Assembly: GCA_037447655.1 (NCBI GenBank)
Contig: JBBHKE010000227.1
Location: 99,962-161,961, forward strand
DNA: 62,000 nucleotides
DNA from: Zygnema cylindricum
Taxonomy: Eukaryota > Streptophyta > Zygnematophyceae > Zygnematales > Zygnemataceae
Reading direction: 5' to 3'
This document shows, piece by piece, positions 33,250 through 44,167 of the stretch. Below the pieces are notes generated by a model. That model was not told where the DNA came from and made no database searches. It saw nothing but the letters and a program-made list of their open reading frames with translations. How positions within the stretch are numbered: the stretch's first letter is position 1; every line of letters starts with the position of its first letter. The position numbers and the translations under genes are program-made.

Positions 33250-33812
33250 GCTAGTGCCGTCGATGCCGAACAAGTAAGTGAAACGATATCGCAGCGATGG
33301 CGACGATCAAATCTTTGTAGTTTGTACCTTTGACAGGACGGTTTGAAACCATCACAGTACAGTACAATGACGACGACAAAGTGATCGTGATAGTTGACTC
33401 GCGGTCTACGAGGTTAAGGATGGTTTGTTACGGAGGGATTTGAGTCATCGGGACTTAATCGTACGGGAACATTAATCACATAGCGACGTTTATGTTGACG
33501 TAAGCTGACGTCAAGGGCGATTCACGTCCAAACAAATTCGACGTCACGCCAAAATGTCGTGTTATCGATGCCGTAGAGTACAGTAACGTACAATATCGTA
33601 CTTTTATTTTTTGCGCATGCGATCCGTCACATCACGCCAAGCTGTCGTGTTATCAATATCCGTACCCTACCGGAAACGGATTGATACGTGGAGTACATGT
33701 AACTCCTACGACAAATTGTGACGCTCCTATTGGTCCGCGTGTACAAAAACGAAAAGCCCTTGGCAACCAATGGGCAAAGCATCGGGTCGCCCGCGACTAT
33801 TATTTAATTACG
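33250..33812. repeat. Dispersed repeat H, copy 2 (empty of element II)
   Basis: Homologous to 27580-28009 joined directly to 28950-29060. The join GTACATGTAACTCCTACGAC near 33694-33713 is the pre-insertion form of the site occupied by Harbinger-like element II in copy 1. Confidence 0.75.
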
Positions 33813-34304
33813 ACCTTAATCGTGAGAGAAGTGTTACTTTTTTCATTAGTCAATCAATCTTAAACTAGTACTCCTATCCAACTTTAAAGTAAAAGATTAG
33901 ACACATAATATAAACACAAACACCAAATAAAACATGTTTATGAAACTCTTAGAATAATGATAAAAGGAATACAAAACAAAGAAACATATACCAAGCAAAA
34001 CGTATTCATAAAACTCCTAGAACAATAGTATCAAAAATACAAAACATAAAAAAACAACATTAGTATTTGATATTTTAATTTAAATGGAACGTCAACCTAT
34101 AGTCAAAACCTTATCTAACAACATAACGTTATCACTATTTTCCTCTCTCCGTCTTGCCTCACATTTTGCACCTACATAGCCTAAACAATAACATCAAACA
34201 TAAAATCTCAGCCAAAATGCTAACATCAAGTCTATACCATTTTCTTATCAAAACAAAAACACCAAATCTACTTCGCGGAGCCTCCATGCCGTAGGAATCT
34301 TCTA
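33813..34304. other. AT-rich flank of the Harbinger remnant
   Basis: AT-rich sequence with two similar blocks (AAAC..ATGTTTATGAAACTC-TAGAA near 33930 and CGTATTCATAAAACTCCTAGAA near 34000). Possibly non-coding sequence of the neighbouring transposon; no ends were identified. Confidence 0.3.
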
Positions 34305-34868
34305 CTAAAAAGTCGCGTCGTTCTTTGCCTTCTTCATCGGCGTATGCATCAATTTCCTCCCCGTCAATCTCTTCTCTTCCTCGTTTGGAGGAGTATGAGG
34401 TGGAATATCATTGTCTAGGTAACGTATACCCCCATCTATCATCAAGTTATACAAAATGCACATAGTAATGATAGTGTCAAGAACATGCCTTGTGTTTGCC
34501 AAAACTATTTTTTAGTCGATTACTCCATACTCTCGTTTTAACGCACAAAAGGTTCGCTTAACACATTCTTCAGATACTGTGGAAATAGTTGAAAGACCTT
34601 TCAAGTTATAGAGATAGTTGAAATACCTTTCAATTTCTTGAAAATTTGACCATGAATACAAAATGTTCTAGTGTTTGTTCAGTGGATTACTCAACATTTC
34701 CTATAATGAAAGGTGGTACTTCTTTTCATGCAACATCAACGGAAAGGCCTTTCAACCTTCCCTTAAACAAGATTGAATTTCCAATACCTAAACTTATGAA
34801 TACTCTAGAATCATGTACAGTGCCAGCCCAACCCACACTAACATGTAATATGTGCGTATTAGGGTCAA
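34305..34868 (-). pseudogene. PIF/Harbinger DDE nuclease remnant
   Basis: On the minus strand, near 34780-34860, a frame reads VGWAGTVHDSRVF, the typical 'GW-G-S-HDSRV' block of plant PIF/Harbinger (DDE_Tnp_4-type) nucleases. Near 34500-34580 the sequence reads CVKRTFCALKREYGV, the 'E-R-FG-LK-RF' block. At 34440-34502 TIITMCILYNLMIDGG matches the 'aC-LHN' block. The pieces are colinear but separated by stop codons and frame changes, the N-terminal half is missing, and no terminal inverted repeats were found. It is a dead fragment. The MITEs in this window belong to the same superfamily, but no source relationship is shown. Confidence 0.7.
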
Positions 34869-34869
34869 G

Positions 34870-35092
34870 TTCCATCAGTCGAAAAGTGCGGTAGTTTACA
34901 AAAATCCGAGACTATCCGTACCAGACCATACCGCTTATTTTATCTTTATACGCAAAACAACAATACAAAAAATCTTGCCAATACTATCCGAAGGTCTGTG
35001 AGGAAACATCGACCGTCGAATATTCATCCGCGACGTGTTTGTAGAATTTAAAGGATCTTTTACAATTTTCTAAGTTTAAACTTGTAAAAGAT
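34870..35092 (+). repeat. Dispersed repeat K, copy 2, left part
   Basis: Matches 3620-3810 (TCCGTAC, CGCTTATTTT, ATCTTGCCAATA, AAGGTCTG). It ends in an inverted repeat ATCTTTTACAA (35055-35065) / TTGTAAAAGAT (35082-35092) placed where copy 1 has its 19-bp hairpin. A copia solo LTR follows. Confidence 0.55.
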
Positions 35093-35096
35093 AAAA

Positions 35097-36117
35097 TGTA
35101 GAAAAGAAGCAGAGGCAGTCCGCCTCTAACTCCTTTTTTCAACTCCCATACTTGTCGCAGTCACTAAAAGTTGGAGATGGAGCGAGAGCCATGGCTGCCT
35201 ATGCTATCCAGAGGAAGACACGCAGTAGTTTGGTAGATATACTAAAAAAGAACTTGACGGACCCAAGATTTGATCCTAGTACCTCCCGTCTGTCAAAGTT
35301 GCCAGTAGCCGATAGCAAACGGCAAAGTTGCAGGTAGCCAGTAGCTTTATCCTATTAGTCTACGACCATTGTTACATGCTATAGGGTTTGACATATATAT
35401 AAATGTTAACATTTAGACTAATTGATTTAACAAAATATTAAGACATAGATACAGTTTGTATTGTACGGGTTATAGAATATCTCGAAACGGATATCGCGCA
35501 TTTGTTTCAAGTGTGAAACAAATACCGCGCAATTATTTAAGACGGTTAAGATTGAAAACTAGTTGAAATCGGACGGTCGAGGTAAGTGTCGAGATCGCGG
35601 AATGCACGCTTTGGCGCTTAATGGTCGAAGACACATCGAATGCCACATGTCAGGACATTACTGGATGGCGATATCTCCGGATATTATAAAAACAAATCCG
35701 AATTCGACACATGTCCACGAAATGGCCATGTCATACAATGGCCGTATAGAAAGTACACCGGCACGTGTACCTTTCTGTACGACACAGTATTGCAATTGGT
35801 GCGGTACGTCACTAGATAGAGTTTTAGAGAGAGATAGGACTTAGAAAAACTCAGTAGGTAGCCCCCTCTCTCCCAGAGAGCTTCTATGCAAAAGGTCAAC
35901 TTTGACCCTTCATAACTTACTGTTTAGGGGAGCAAATTCAAAGCTTCTTTTTGCTATCGACTCACGGAAGTCTTGCCTTCAGAAGGGTGAAGGTGATCAG
36001 ATTTCTTGTCTGCCAGGGTGCTATTTATTCTTGCTGAAACACAAATGGGTTAGTGTTATCCTAGAGGCTTCGTGTGAGCTAACCATTCTGAGGACCTATG
36101 GAGGTCTCAGAGTTGCA
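35097..36117 (+). mobile_element. Solo copia LTR inside repeat K2
   Basis: Plus-strand LTR related to A and M. It has AGAAGCAGAGGCAGTCCGCC near the start, TGGCTGCCTATGCTATCCAGA, GACGGACCCAAGATTTGATC, paired GTAC modules, and the conserved end GGAGGTCTCAGAGTTGCA. No internal region is attached. The right edge is clear from the conserved end. The left edge (TGTAGAAAAG) is approximate and no 5-bp duplication was found. Repeat K resumes after it. Confidence 0.6.
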
Positions 36118-36602
36118 GCGTTCGCTTCATTTTTCTCTACAGCTGGCAAAGTACCTCAAAAAGGTGGGTTGGCAGCTACAGGAAAATAATAATCGTGACA
36201 CGCTCGACGATTAAGCTACATGTCACGATGGACAGCCAACGAAAAAGACAAAATTTGTACATGACACGTGCTTTCGAAAATACAACCAAAAATCAAAATG
36301 TAATTTCGTAACTCTCCCTCGTCACTCTTTTTTCGGTACCTTTTGTTTGTCACATTATTTTTGTCAAACGACTTTCGTTATGTTCGAAAACAGGAACCCA
36401 AAAAAATGAGCTAGCCTAAAAGACTGGCTTGTGCAAAAGGTATAACAACCTTCTGTCGTATGATGATTTTGTACGTAGGTACATGGTACGCAAGTGAAGA
36501 TTTGATGTAAACTTTGTCAGTGTTAAAAATCTTAAGGATATTCAATATCGGATAGTAGCTTACGTGGTGCTAGTCAGTTTAGAACACGTGGTTTGTTGAA
36601 GG
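36118..36602 (+). repeat. Dispersed repeat K, copy 2, right part
   Basis: Homologous to about 3870-4275 (CATGTCACGATGGACAGCCA, CCAACG, GTACATGGTACGCAA, TTCAATATCGGAT, GAACACGTGG). It runs directly into dispersed repeat J2. Confidence 0.5.
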
Positions 36603-38035
36603 TCATTGTCATACCGCATCCTGTCAATAGCTCGCACGCACGATACCATGCCCGCACGCGCGATATTTGGCGCGGGCGCACGATATTTCACATGCACTCG
36701 CGTCATTTCTCACGCAAGCGCAGTATTTCTCACACACGCGCGGTATTTCGCATTCACGCACGGTTTAAGGCACGCGCGCGCGGTATTTTGCATGCACGCG
36801 ATGTTTTATGCATGCACGCGCGGTTTTATGCATGCACGCGCAATTTTAGGCAAACACGTACGATTTTGGCATGCGTGCATAACTTTTGTTTGCACGTGCG
36901 TTTTTACGTCGGTTCATCTATTTAAATGTTTCGGTGAAAAGTACTAATTTCGTGCTACACGTTTCGTTTCGTGCGTAGGTACACACTTTTAATGTATTTC
37001 GTACGATACCTTTTATTTCGTGCGTAGGTACTACGATTTCGAAGTATGGACGTGGAGTAACGTTTGGAGGCGAATCACGATTTCTAGGCGACGCTTGGAT
37101 ACTCCATTTAGTTATTTATTTAAGTCGCGAACCCATGTAGGTTCGCCCGCACATGTAGTTATGGAGGGTTTTTACCCCCGGACGGTGGATTTTGACAAAC
37201 GTACGGTAGACGATATTGGCCGCCTATTGGCCAACATCTTAAGTAGTTTCATGCATATAAAGTAGACTAGACGTAGGCTAATTTTGCTTAGGCCTAGCGT
37301 AGCTCTTACTTAGCCTAATTCTCAGAATTAGAGAATTTAGCTTTTGGACAAGAATTTTCTCTTGGTGGCTGAGCTTCTCTTTTGCTCACTCTCACTGATT
37401 GCCCACGTGTCTTTCTTCTCCTTGCTAGTTAGCTGTAGAGGCTAGATTGAGTAAGACTATTCTCCTTGTTTTTCTGCCCTCGTTTTTAATCCTCACGGCC
37501 TAAGGCCACGTCCAGAAGGTTTCCCTTGAAAGTTTGTCATTTGGTGGAAGTGTAAGATTGGAGATCTTGAGGGAGCACATCTAGACCTTGCTATGCATTC
37601 CTCGGGCAGTTTGACGGTTTGGTTGTGTGTGTGTGTCTTGTTTGTATTTCGTTTGGCTTGAAAGGAGTGTATTTTTGATCGGATTTGGATTTTCCCTTGT
37701 TCCAGTTGGAATATTTCTTGCTTTGATGGCGTAACGAGATAACTCTTGTAGAGAGTGTGATAAAGATCAGAGAGCCTAGTGGCTACCTCTAATTATTGGG
37801 TCCACTCACTCTAGGGAAGTATTCTTCCTCTTCTCTCTTTCCACTTCACTCTAGGGGAGTATTCTTCCCCTTCTCTCTTTGGGTCATTTTTACCTTTATT
37901 CCTCCTCATGGTGTATATATCTTTTGACTTTTCAAATTTATGTTTGTTGGTATATATGTTTGTGAGCATGACTTTGCTCGTTGTGATACATCTTCATTTG
38001 CTTGTCGCTCATGCACGACATCATAGGCATACAGA
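36603..38035 (+). repeat. Dispersed repeat J, copy 2
   Basis: Same order as J1: a GC-rich array of units of about 20 bp (36610-36880), GAACCCATGTAGGTTCGCCC, GGCCGCCTATTGGCCAACAT, GAGAGCCTAGTGGCTACCTC and TATATATGTTTGTGAGCATG. It lacks the long ATC tracts flanking J1; only a remnant GACATCATAGG is seen at its right edge. Near 37800-37870 a block with TTCACTCTAGGGGAGTATTC is duplicated. Confidence 0.65.
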
Positions 38036-38110
38036 CTTGGCTGCGACCCACTTGCACTTTGAGTCAAACTTGCACCAGCTGGAATATTTGTCCCGGAGGA
38101 GCAGGTGGAG

Positions 38111-40561
38111 TGTTGATATTTGAGTATTTTCTAGGTCTTATTAGGATAGAAAAAGAGCAGAGGCATTTACATTTGACTCCCTTCTCCAAGCCCCCACACT
38201 TGTTGTAGTCACTGAAGGTTTGAGAGTGAGCTAGAGCCATGGCTGCCTAAGCTCTCCTTAGAGAAAGGAGTAGAAAATGGTATGTTTACTAAAAAGGTAT
38301 TTGATGGACCCTGGAATTGATCCTGGTATCTACCGTACGTCAAATATCTTTACAGCTGCTGGTGACTGGCGGAAGCGTGATGTGAGGAACGTCGGCGATG
38401 AGCGGAAGCGTGATGAGAGGAAGAAAGACAAAGGTAAACCTTTTTAAAATTTTGGTGGAAAGAGAGGGAGAAGAAAAGAAAGGGGAGCTTTGGAAAAAGG
38501 GGTTTGCTTCTTTTGTAGAGAACCGGGTCACCATGTGGAGTAGTGTCCTCATTTGGAAGAACTAAAAAGTTGGAGTGTGAATGAGGAGAAAGAAGGGGAA
38601 GAAGAGAAAGAGGATGAAAATATATTGGAGCTTCTTCACATCGGTAGAATGGAGAAGAGAGAAAAGTACACAAAAATTCCACGAAGGCAACAGTGTGCTT
38701 TTGGAGGTATAAGGGAAGTAAAGAGAGAGGAGGTACTTGAGGATGTCGAGGAGTATAGATTGTATGAGTTAGAAATGAGAAAGTCTGATCTAGACCTTAT
38801 TAGAGAAAACGGGAAAGATAAAATTAATGAGGTTAATTTTATAGATAACTTGGAAACAGAAAACTGGTCGGAAAGGGAGACTTCAACAGATTCTAAGGAA
38901 AAGGGAGAAGTGAAATTAGAAGGAGTGTTAAAGGATAGGGGAGAAGAGGAATATTTAAAGAAAGGTTTAGGGGAGTAGAAATATTTATTGGGAATAAATT
39001 TAGAAAGTGACAGTGGAATGAAATCCATGGGAGAGAGTGAGTAAAGTTCATTTTTTGGGGGTAATGGGTTTGACATCACTAAAGGAAGTGATAGTATTTA
39101 TGAAGGTGTGCCAGTAAAAGGGTTAGCATCTGGGTGTATGTTGCAGATTGGAGATGGGGCTGGCTGTTTGGATTGCAAGTGGGAAATCGGTTTGTGTGTG
39201 GATGGAAAAGAGATGAGGTGGATAATATCTTTGCTCGAATAAATGAAAAGTGGGATGCCAAATAAAATGTATGATCACCAAGTTGGAATGTTTACTTCAG
39301 CTCATTTAAATGACCTTTTTAAATATGAGGGTGTTGTCTTAAAGTTTTATGAAAAGAAAAGGAAAAGAAAAAAAAAGGGAAAAAGGGGAAGGGAATGTTT
39401 TTTATTTGTTTGTAAAAAATGAAAGGAACTACACTAAAAAATAAGGGGAGTGTTGATATTTGAGTATTTTCTAGGTCTTATTAGGATAGAAAAAGAGCAG
39501 AGGCAGTTTGACTCTGACTCCCTTCTCCAAGCCCCCACACTTGTTGTAATCACTGAAGGATGGAGAGGGAGCTAGAGCCATGGCTGCCTAAGCTCTCCAC
39601 AAAGAAAGGAGTATATAATGGTATGTTTACTAAAATGGTATTTGACGGATCCAGGAACAGATCCTGGTACCTATCACCCCTCAAATATCCCATAGCAGTT
39701 AGCTTTGTCCATTTAGTCTACTCTAGTGCTAGGACATATAGGGTTTGATAGATATTTAAATAGTTACAGGTAGGATTTTCCATTTAACTGGATTACAATA
39801 CATAGGGCATAGAAATGTTTGTATTTTTAGTACCGGACGAAATAAATAGTAGAGACATTTATTTCGACGGTCCGTTTTAACATAAAGTACTCCGGCACTT
39901 GTACTTTTTGTACGGTACCGTTTTTTCAGACGTGGAATGACCTAGAGCCACGTGGAGAGATAATATTTGGCACCACAAATTCCGGGAATTAAAAAAACGA
40001 GTCTGGATAAGACACGTGCTGGTTTTTGGCCATTTCGTACGATGGCCGTACAAAAGGTACACCGACACCTATACCTTTATGTACTTTACAGTCTTGTCAT
40101 TGGTTCGTACTTTAGTACTAAAGGGCTTAGAGAGGGGTTTTAGGACTTAGAATATTTCTAGTACCTTGTATAAATGGTATACTTTGGCCAGCCATAACCA
40201 TCAACTCAGTTGACCAATTTCAGTGATTCTTTTTGCTTCAGTGATTCTTTTTGCTTTAGACTCAAGTGATTCCACGCTACACACGGGTGTAGATGGTCAG
40301 AGTTTTTTCCTGCCTGGGTGGCTATATTTCTAAAGGAAAGTCAAAGTGGGTTAATGTATCCAAATCACATATTCTAACTTTGCATTCTGTGGTGGAACTG
40401 AGCACACAAAAAGTCTTGTTTCACGGGGGTGAAGCTTTAATGGGGTTATGATTGTTAAGGGGTTAATCATCTGGCTTTATATAAACTTGGAGTTGGCACT
40501 ATCTAGATTAGCTTCTTTTGATGTGCAAATTCTGTGTGGCAATGGAGCCCATAGAATTTCA
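38111..40561 (+). mobile_element. Copia element G, deleted member of the A family
   Basis: The 5' LTR starts TGTTGATATTTGAGTATTTT at 38111 but is cut after about 230 bp and fused to the middle of the gag ORF (near 38343). The 3' LTR is 39451-40561, starting with the same bases, preceded by AATAAGGGGAG (polypurine tract) and ending AGAATTTCA. The flanks TGGAG (38106-38110) and TGGCG (40562-40566) differ at one base and may be a decayed 5-bp duplication. The 3' LTR has a TATA box (TATAAATGG) near 40171. The element is dead: it has lost its primer-binding site and Gag N-terminus. Confidence 0.75.
38343..39420 (+). pseudogene. Gag/RNase H-remnant ORF of element G (truncated, stops)
   Basis: Colinear with codons from about 270 to the end of the ORF at 44148-46001. 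It begins in the basic linker before the zinc knuckle; the knuckle itself (CFFCREPGHHVE) is followed by a stop near 38540. The acidic region is open at 38553-38978. The RNase H-like remnant follows at about 39085-39210 (YEGVPVKGLASGCMLQIGDG). Further stops make it non-functional. It shows that the Gag-RNase H fusion predates element A. Confidence 0.7.
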
Positions 40562-40566
40562 TGGCG

Positions 40567-41158
40567 CATTAGGGCCAAAAGGAACACTTCGCACAGCAAG
40601 TTCTGAGCCAATTTTGACATGTTAGCTGAAGCAAACCTAAAGAGGAATACCTATCAGACTAGATCAATACTGTAAGATTCGTAACTACAAATGAAAGAGG
40701 TCTTTTAACCAGACAAACATATACCACAGACAAATCAAGGACATTAGAACACATCACCTTAAATTGCACTTAGTGCTCTTATTTTCTTAACTTTGTAGAA
40801 TATACATTCTGTGTCAAATTGATCATTCCTAATTGAACTAAATACTCCAAAGATCTTAAAAACATATAAAACGTATGTACATGGTTCACCTAAAAATCTA
40901 CTAATCTACCGACAAAATTCTAAGTGCTTGGACGAGAATTATCCAGTTACAATATCTACACTCTAAAAATCCGGGAGATACGTTTCACGTCTACATATAT
41001 TGACAGCTGTACACACTGATTTACACAAAGGTAACTACTCGAGTAGATACTACAAAAAACCACACTAAATCTGGTCAATATTAAATAGTTGATAGTCCAA
41101 AAATATTGTAAGTCTTTGACTCAAATTTATGAGATTTACAAAAGCCTACTTTTCAATA
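40567..41158 (-). mobile_element. Probable 3' LTR (partial) of copia element D
   Basis: It lies directly after the minus-strand polypurine tract GGGGAG of element D (complement of CTCCCC at 41159-41164). The LTR edge reads ...TTTCAATA on the + strand (TATTGAAA in sense), similar to the TGTTGAAA edges of E and F. Its left part is cut by element G. Apart from its edge it does not resemble the other LTRs here. Confidence 0.4.
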
Positions 41159-42445
41159 CTCCCCTTAAGCTTTTAAAGTCTTACTCACTTAGACCACATT
41201 CTTTTCTGCAGTACTCCAACCTAGGAGCCGGAAGGGCTTTTGTCAACATGTTCGCAACCATTTTCTCATCAGGCAAACATCAAAGTTTGACAACTCTTGC
41301 AAATACGTTTTCTCGTACTAAATGTAGTCGAATGTCTATATGCTTACTCTGAAAATGGTGACTAGGGTTTGTAGCCACAAAAATGGGTGCCTGATTGTCG
41401 CACCAAATATTTGTGTCCTGTGTTGTGTATAACCGAACTCTTGAAAAAAATGCCTTAATCGAAAGCACCTATTTCAAGGCTGCGCTCGCAACCATGTATT
41501 CGGCTTCCATAGTAGATTGAGCCGTCACTTTTTTAAGTTTACTACTCCAACTACAAGTTCCACTTCCAATCTAAATGACATATCCAGTTGTAGACATCCT
41601 ACTAGGCACATCACCATAGCTAGCATCACTCCAAGTACTAATGCCAACCTTGTCCCCTCCCAAAGAAAAATAAAGATTTCTGGTCCCAACAAGATATCCT
41701 AAGACCTTTTTTGCTGCCTCCCAGTCTCTCTTTCGTGGATTTTGCAAACTTCTGCTCAATACACCAACAGTTGCAGCTATGTCGGGCAAGTACAATTCAT
41801 GAAGTAAATGAGACTTACTAATACTTTTCTATAGGGTACTTGAAACATATATTTTTGTTCTTCTCTCATGAGTTCCCCATATATCAAGACTCCAAACTCA
41901 TGCTCCATTCCTTCAAGTTTCTTCCCAAACTCCATAGAAGTTGCACAACCTTTGGTATCAGCCAAGCCAAATTTTTCCGACATGTTTCCTATCGCTTCTG
42001 TTTGAGTTAGCCTATTTTTTTTTCTCTATCTCTTTCAGTTTGTATTCCAAGGATATATTTTGCCTCACCCAAATCTTTCAATTCAAATTGTGAATGAAGA
42101 GCGTGTTTTACTCAAGCGATTCCTTCTTTGTTCTTACTGGTTAGCAACAGATCATCAACATACACAACAATGAATATCACCTCATCAGGATTTTCACCAC
42201 ACATCACATATATTAAATGATTAGAGCTAATTCTAGCAAATCCTATTCTTGTCAAAAACTCATCTAACTTTCAGTTCCATTGCATAGGGGCATGTTTTAG
42301 GCCATACAAAGATTTTAAAAGCCTAGACACAAGATTTATTTTTCCTAATGACCTCGTTTAAATCACCATGCAAAAAGGCAATCTTGACATCCATCTGGTG
42401 GATGTCAAAAAACTCAATGACAGCTAATGTACGTAAGATGCGGAC
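41159..42445 (-). pseudogene. Copia element D: RT and RNase H part (left of insertion B)
   Basis: Minus-strand copia pol fragments: DIHQMDVKIAFLHGDL near 42360-42420, the RT catalytic region near 42130-42200, and RNase H blocks STWSDASYGDVPSRMSTTGY (about 41571-41640), DNQAPIFVATNPSHHFQSKH and VRENVFARVVKL down to about 41280. Frames are broken by several stops and shifts. The upstream half of the same pol lies at 52704-55146; removing element B rejoins RT in frame at KFPF-VRIL. Element D is therefore older than B. Confidence 0.8.
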
Positions 42446-42450
42446 AAATT

Positions 42451-42820
42451 TATTATTCTACAACCACCGGTGCAGGTGGAGGAGCAGCAGTAGTAGTAGA
42501 AGTAGACATGATACACTCTCAGAAGCTATCAAGAATTAACCAAACAACTGTTCTTAAGTGCTCACCAATTCTTATACAAGCATCCAAACCTCACAAAACT
42601 CTATTATAATATAGAGTAGCATAAACAGTGATAACTCCCAAAGTTATAGCACAATTGACCCGACAACACTCAAGATATAAGACTCAGAAGTTTCCCAAAA
42701 CCTGTCTGCAGTTTTACTACTTGGAAGTCTGGATACATAATATGTTATGAGTCCTAAGTCTTATACTTGTGTTGAACTGGCAACACCAGTGTACTTGAGA
42801 GGTACATCAAACCACCAAGC
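42451..42820 (-). repeat. Element B 3' LTR, part 1 (interrupted by A)
   Basis: Matches 51990-52358 of the 5' LTR, including the stretch that encodes the Gag N-terminus in the 5' copy (CCACCGGTGCAGGTGGAGGA on the + strand). It ends ACCACCAAGC at the insertion point of element A. The uninterrupted version in the 5' LTR is ACCACCAAGCTACCACTAAT at about 52350-52370. Confidence 0.85.
42816..42820. other. Target-site duplication of element A, left copy (CAAGC)
   Basis: CAAGC immediately precedes the TGTTGATATT start of A's 5' LTR and recurs exactly at 47377-47381 after the 3' LTR. A single CAAGC occurs at the matching place of element B's other LTR. Confidence 0.95.
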
Positions 42821-44167
42821 TGTTGATATTTGGGTATTTTCTAGGTCTTTGTTAGATAGAGAAGAGTAGAGGCAGTCTGCCTCTGACTCCCTCCTCCAAG
42901 CCCCCACACTTGTCGTAGTCACTGAAGGCTGGAGAGGGAGCTAGAGCCATGGCTGCCTAAGCTTTCCAGAGAGACAGGAATAGATAATATAGGTATGTTT
43001 ACCAAAAATGTATTTGACGGACCCAGGAATTGATCCTGGTACCTACCGTCCGTCAACAGTTCAGTAGCCGTCAGCTTTGTCCATTTAGTCTACGAATAGT
43101 GCTACTACGCTTAGGGTTTGATAAATATTTAAACAGTTATAGATAGGATCTTCCATTTAACTGGGTTACGATGTTTACTACATAGAGACAGTTTAGTTTA
43201 GTACGGAGTACAGTACGGGTACGGAACGGATACCGCGCATTTGTTTCGATAGCGAAACAAATACCGCGCACCAATTTTCAACGGCTACAATTGAATGCCG
43301 AAATACATCGGACGGCCGTGATTAGCGCCGGCTACGCGAAAGGATAATTTGGCGGTTTGCAGACGCCGCCACTCCGGATGACACGTGGCAACATCGTACA
43401 GGATTACGTAATTTCCGGAACGGCAGAAAACAAATCCGGGAATTACAAATGTCGCACTATGGCGACATCGTACAATGTACGTACAGAAAGTACTCCAGCA
43501 CTTGTACTTTTTCGTACGGTGTTTTTATGACGCGGCATGACCTGGTGCCACGTGGAGAGATGAGATTGGGAGGCAGGAATTCCGGAGATTATAAGAGCGA
43601 ATCCGGATAGGACATTTGTTGGCTTTTTAGCCATGTTGTACGATGACCGTACAGAAGGTACACCGGCATCTGTACCTTTGTGTACTATACAGTAATGTGA
43701 TTGGTCCGTACCTCAGTAGATAGAGTTTTAGAGAGGGGATAGGACTTAGAAAATTCTGGGTAAGTAGCTGCCTCTCCCAGAGAGCACCCTGTATAAATGG
43801 CAAACTTTGGCCAGCCATAACTATCAATTTACTTGACCATTTTCAGTGATTCTTTTTGCTGCGGACTCAGGGGAGTCCAGGCTACACAAGGGTGTAGTCG
43901 GTCAGAGTTTTTGTCTGCCAGGGTGGCTGTATTTCTAAGGGAAAGTCAAAGTGGGTGAATGTGTCCAAATCTCATATTCTAACTTTGCATTCTGTGGTGG
44001 AACTGAGCACACAGAAAGTGTTATTTCACAGGGGTGAATCAATATTGGGGTTCTGACTGTCAAGGGGTCAGTCACTTGGGTTTATATTAACTTGGAGTCG
44101 GCACTATCTAGATTAGCTTCTTTTGGATCTGCATACTCTGAGGGCCAATGGAGGTCTCAGAGTTTCA
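42821..44167 (+). repeat. Element A 5' LTR
   Basis: Starts TGTTGATATTTGGGTATTTT and ends CAGAGTTTCA. A TATA box TATAAAT is at 43792-43798, about 970 bp into the LTR, implying a long U3 and an R-U5 of about 340 bp. U3 contains G-box-type sites (ACACGTGGC near 43381, GCCACGTGG near 43549) and two related modules with paired GTAC motifs (near 43480-43525 and 43645-43690). The gag start codon is inside the LTR at 44148. Confidence 0.92.
43792..43798 (+). promoter_or_regulatory. TATA box of element A 5' LTR
   Basis: CCTGTATAAATGG. The same spacing is kept in the 3' LTR (47001-47007), and TATAAAT is conserved at the equivalent place in G (near 40171) and, in minus orientation, in the other LTRs of the group. 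Confidence 0.6.

Noticed and set aside
43019-43050. tRNA-like T-arm (CCAGGAATTGATCCTGG) inside the LTRs
   Set aside because: A short palindrome conserved among LTRs, but no D-arm, anticodon arm or acceptor stem can be drawn around it, so no tRNA gene or SINE is called.
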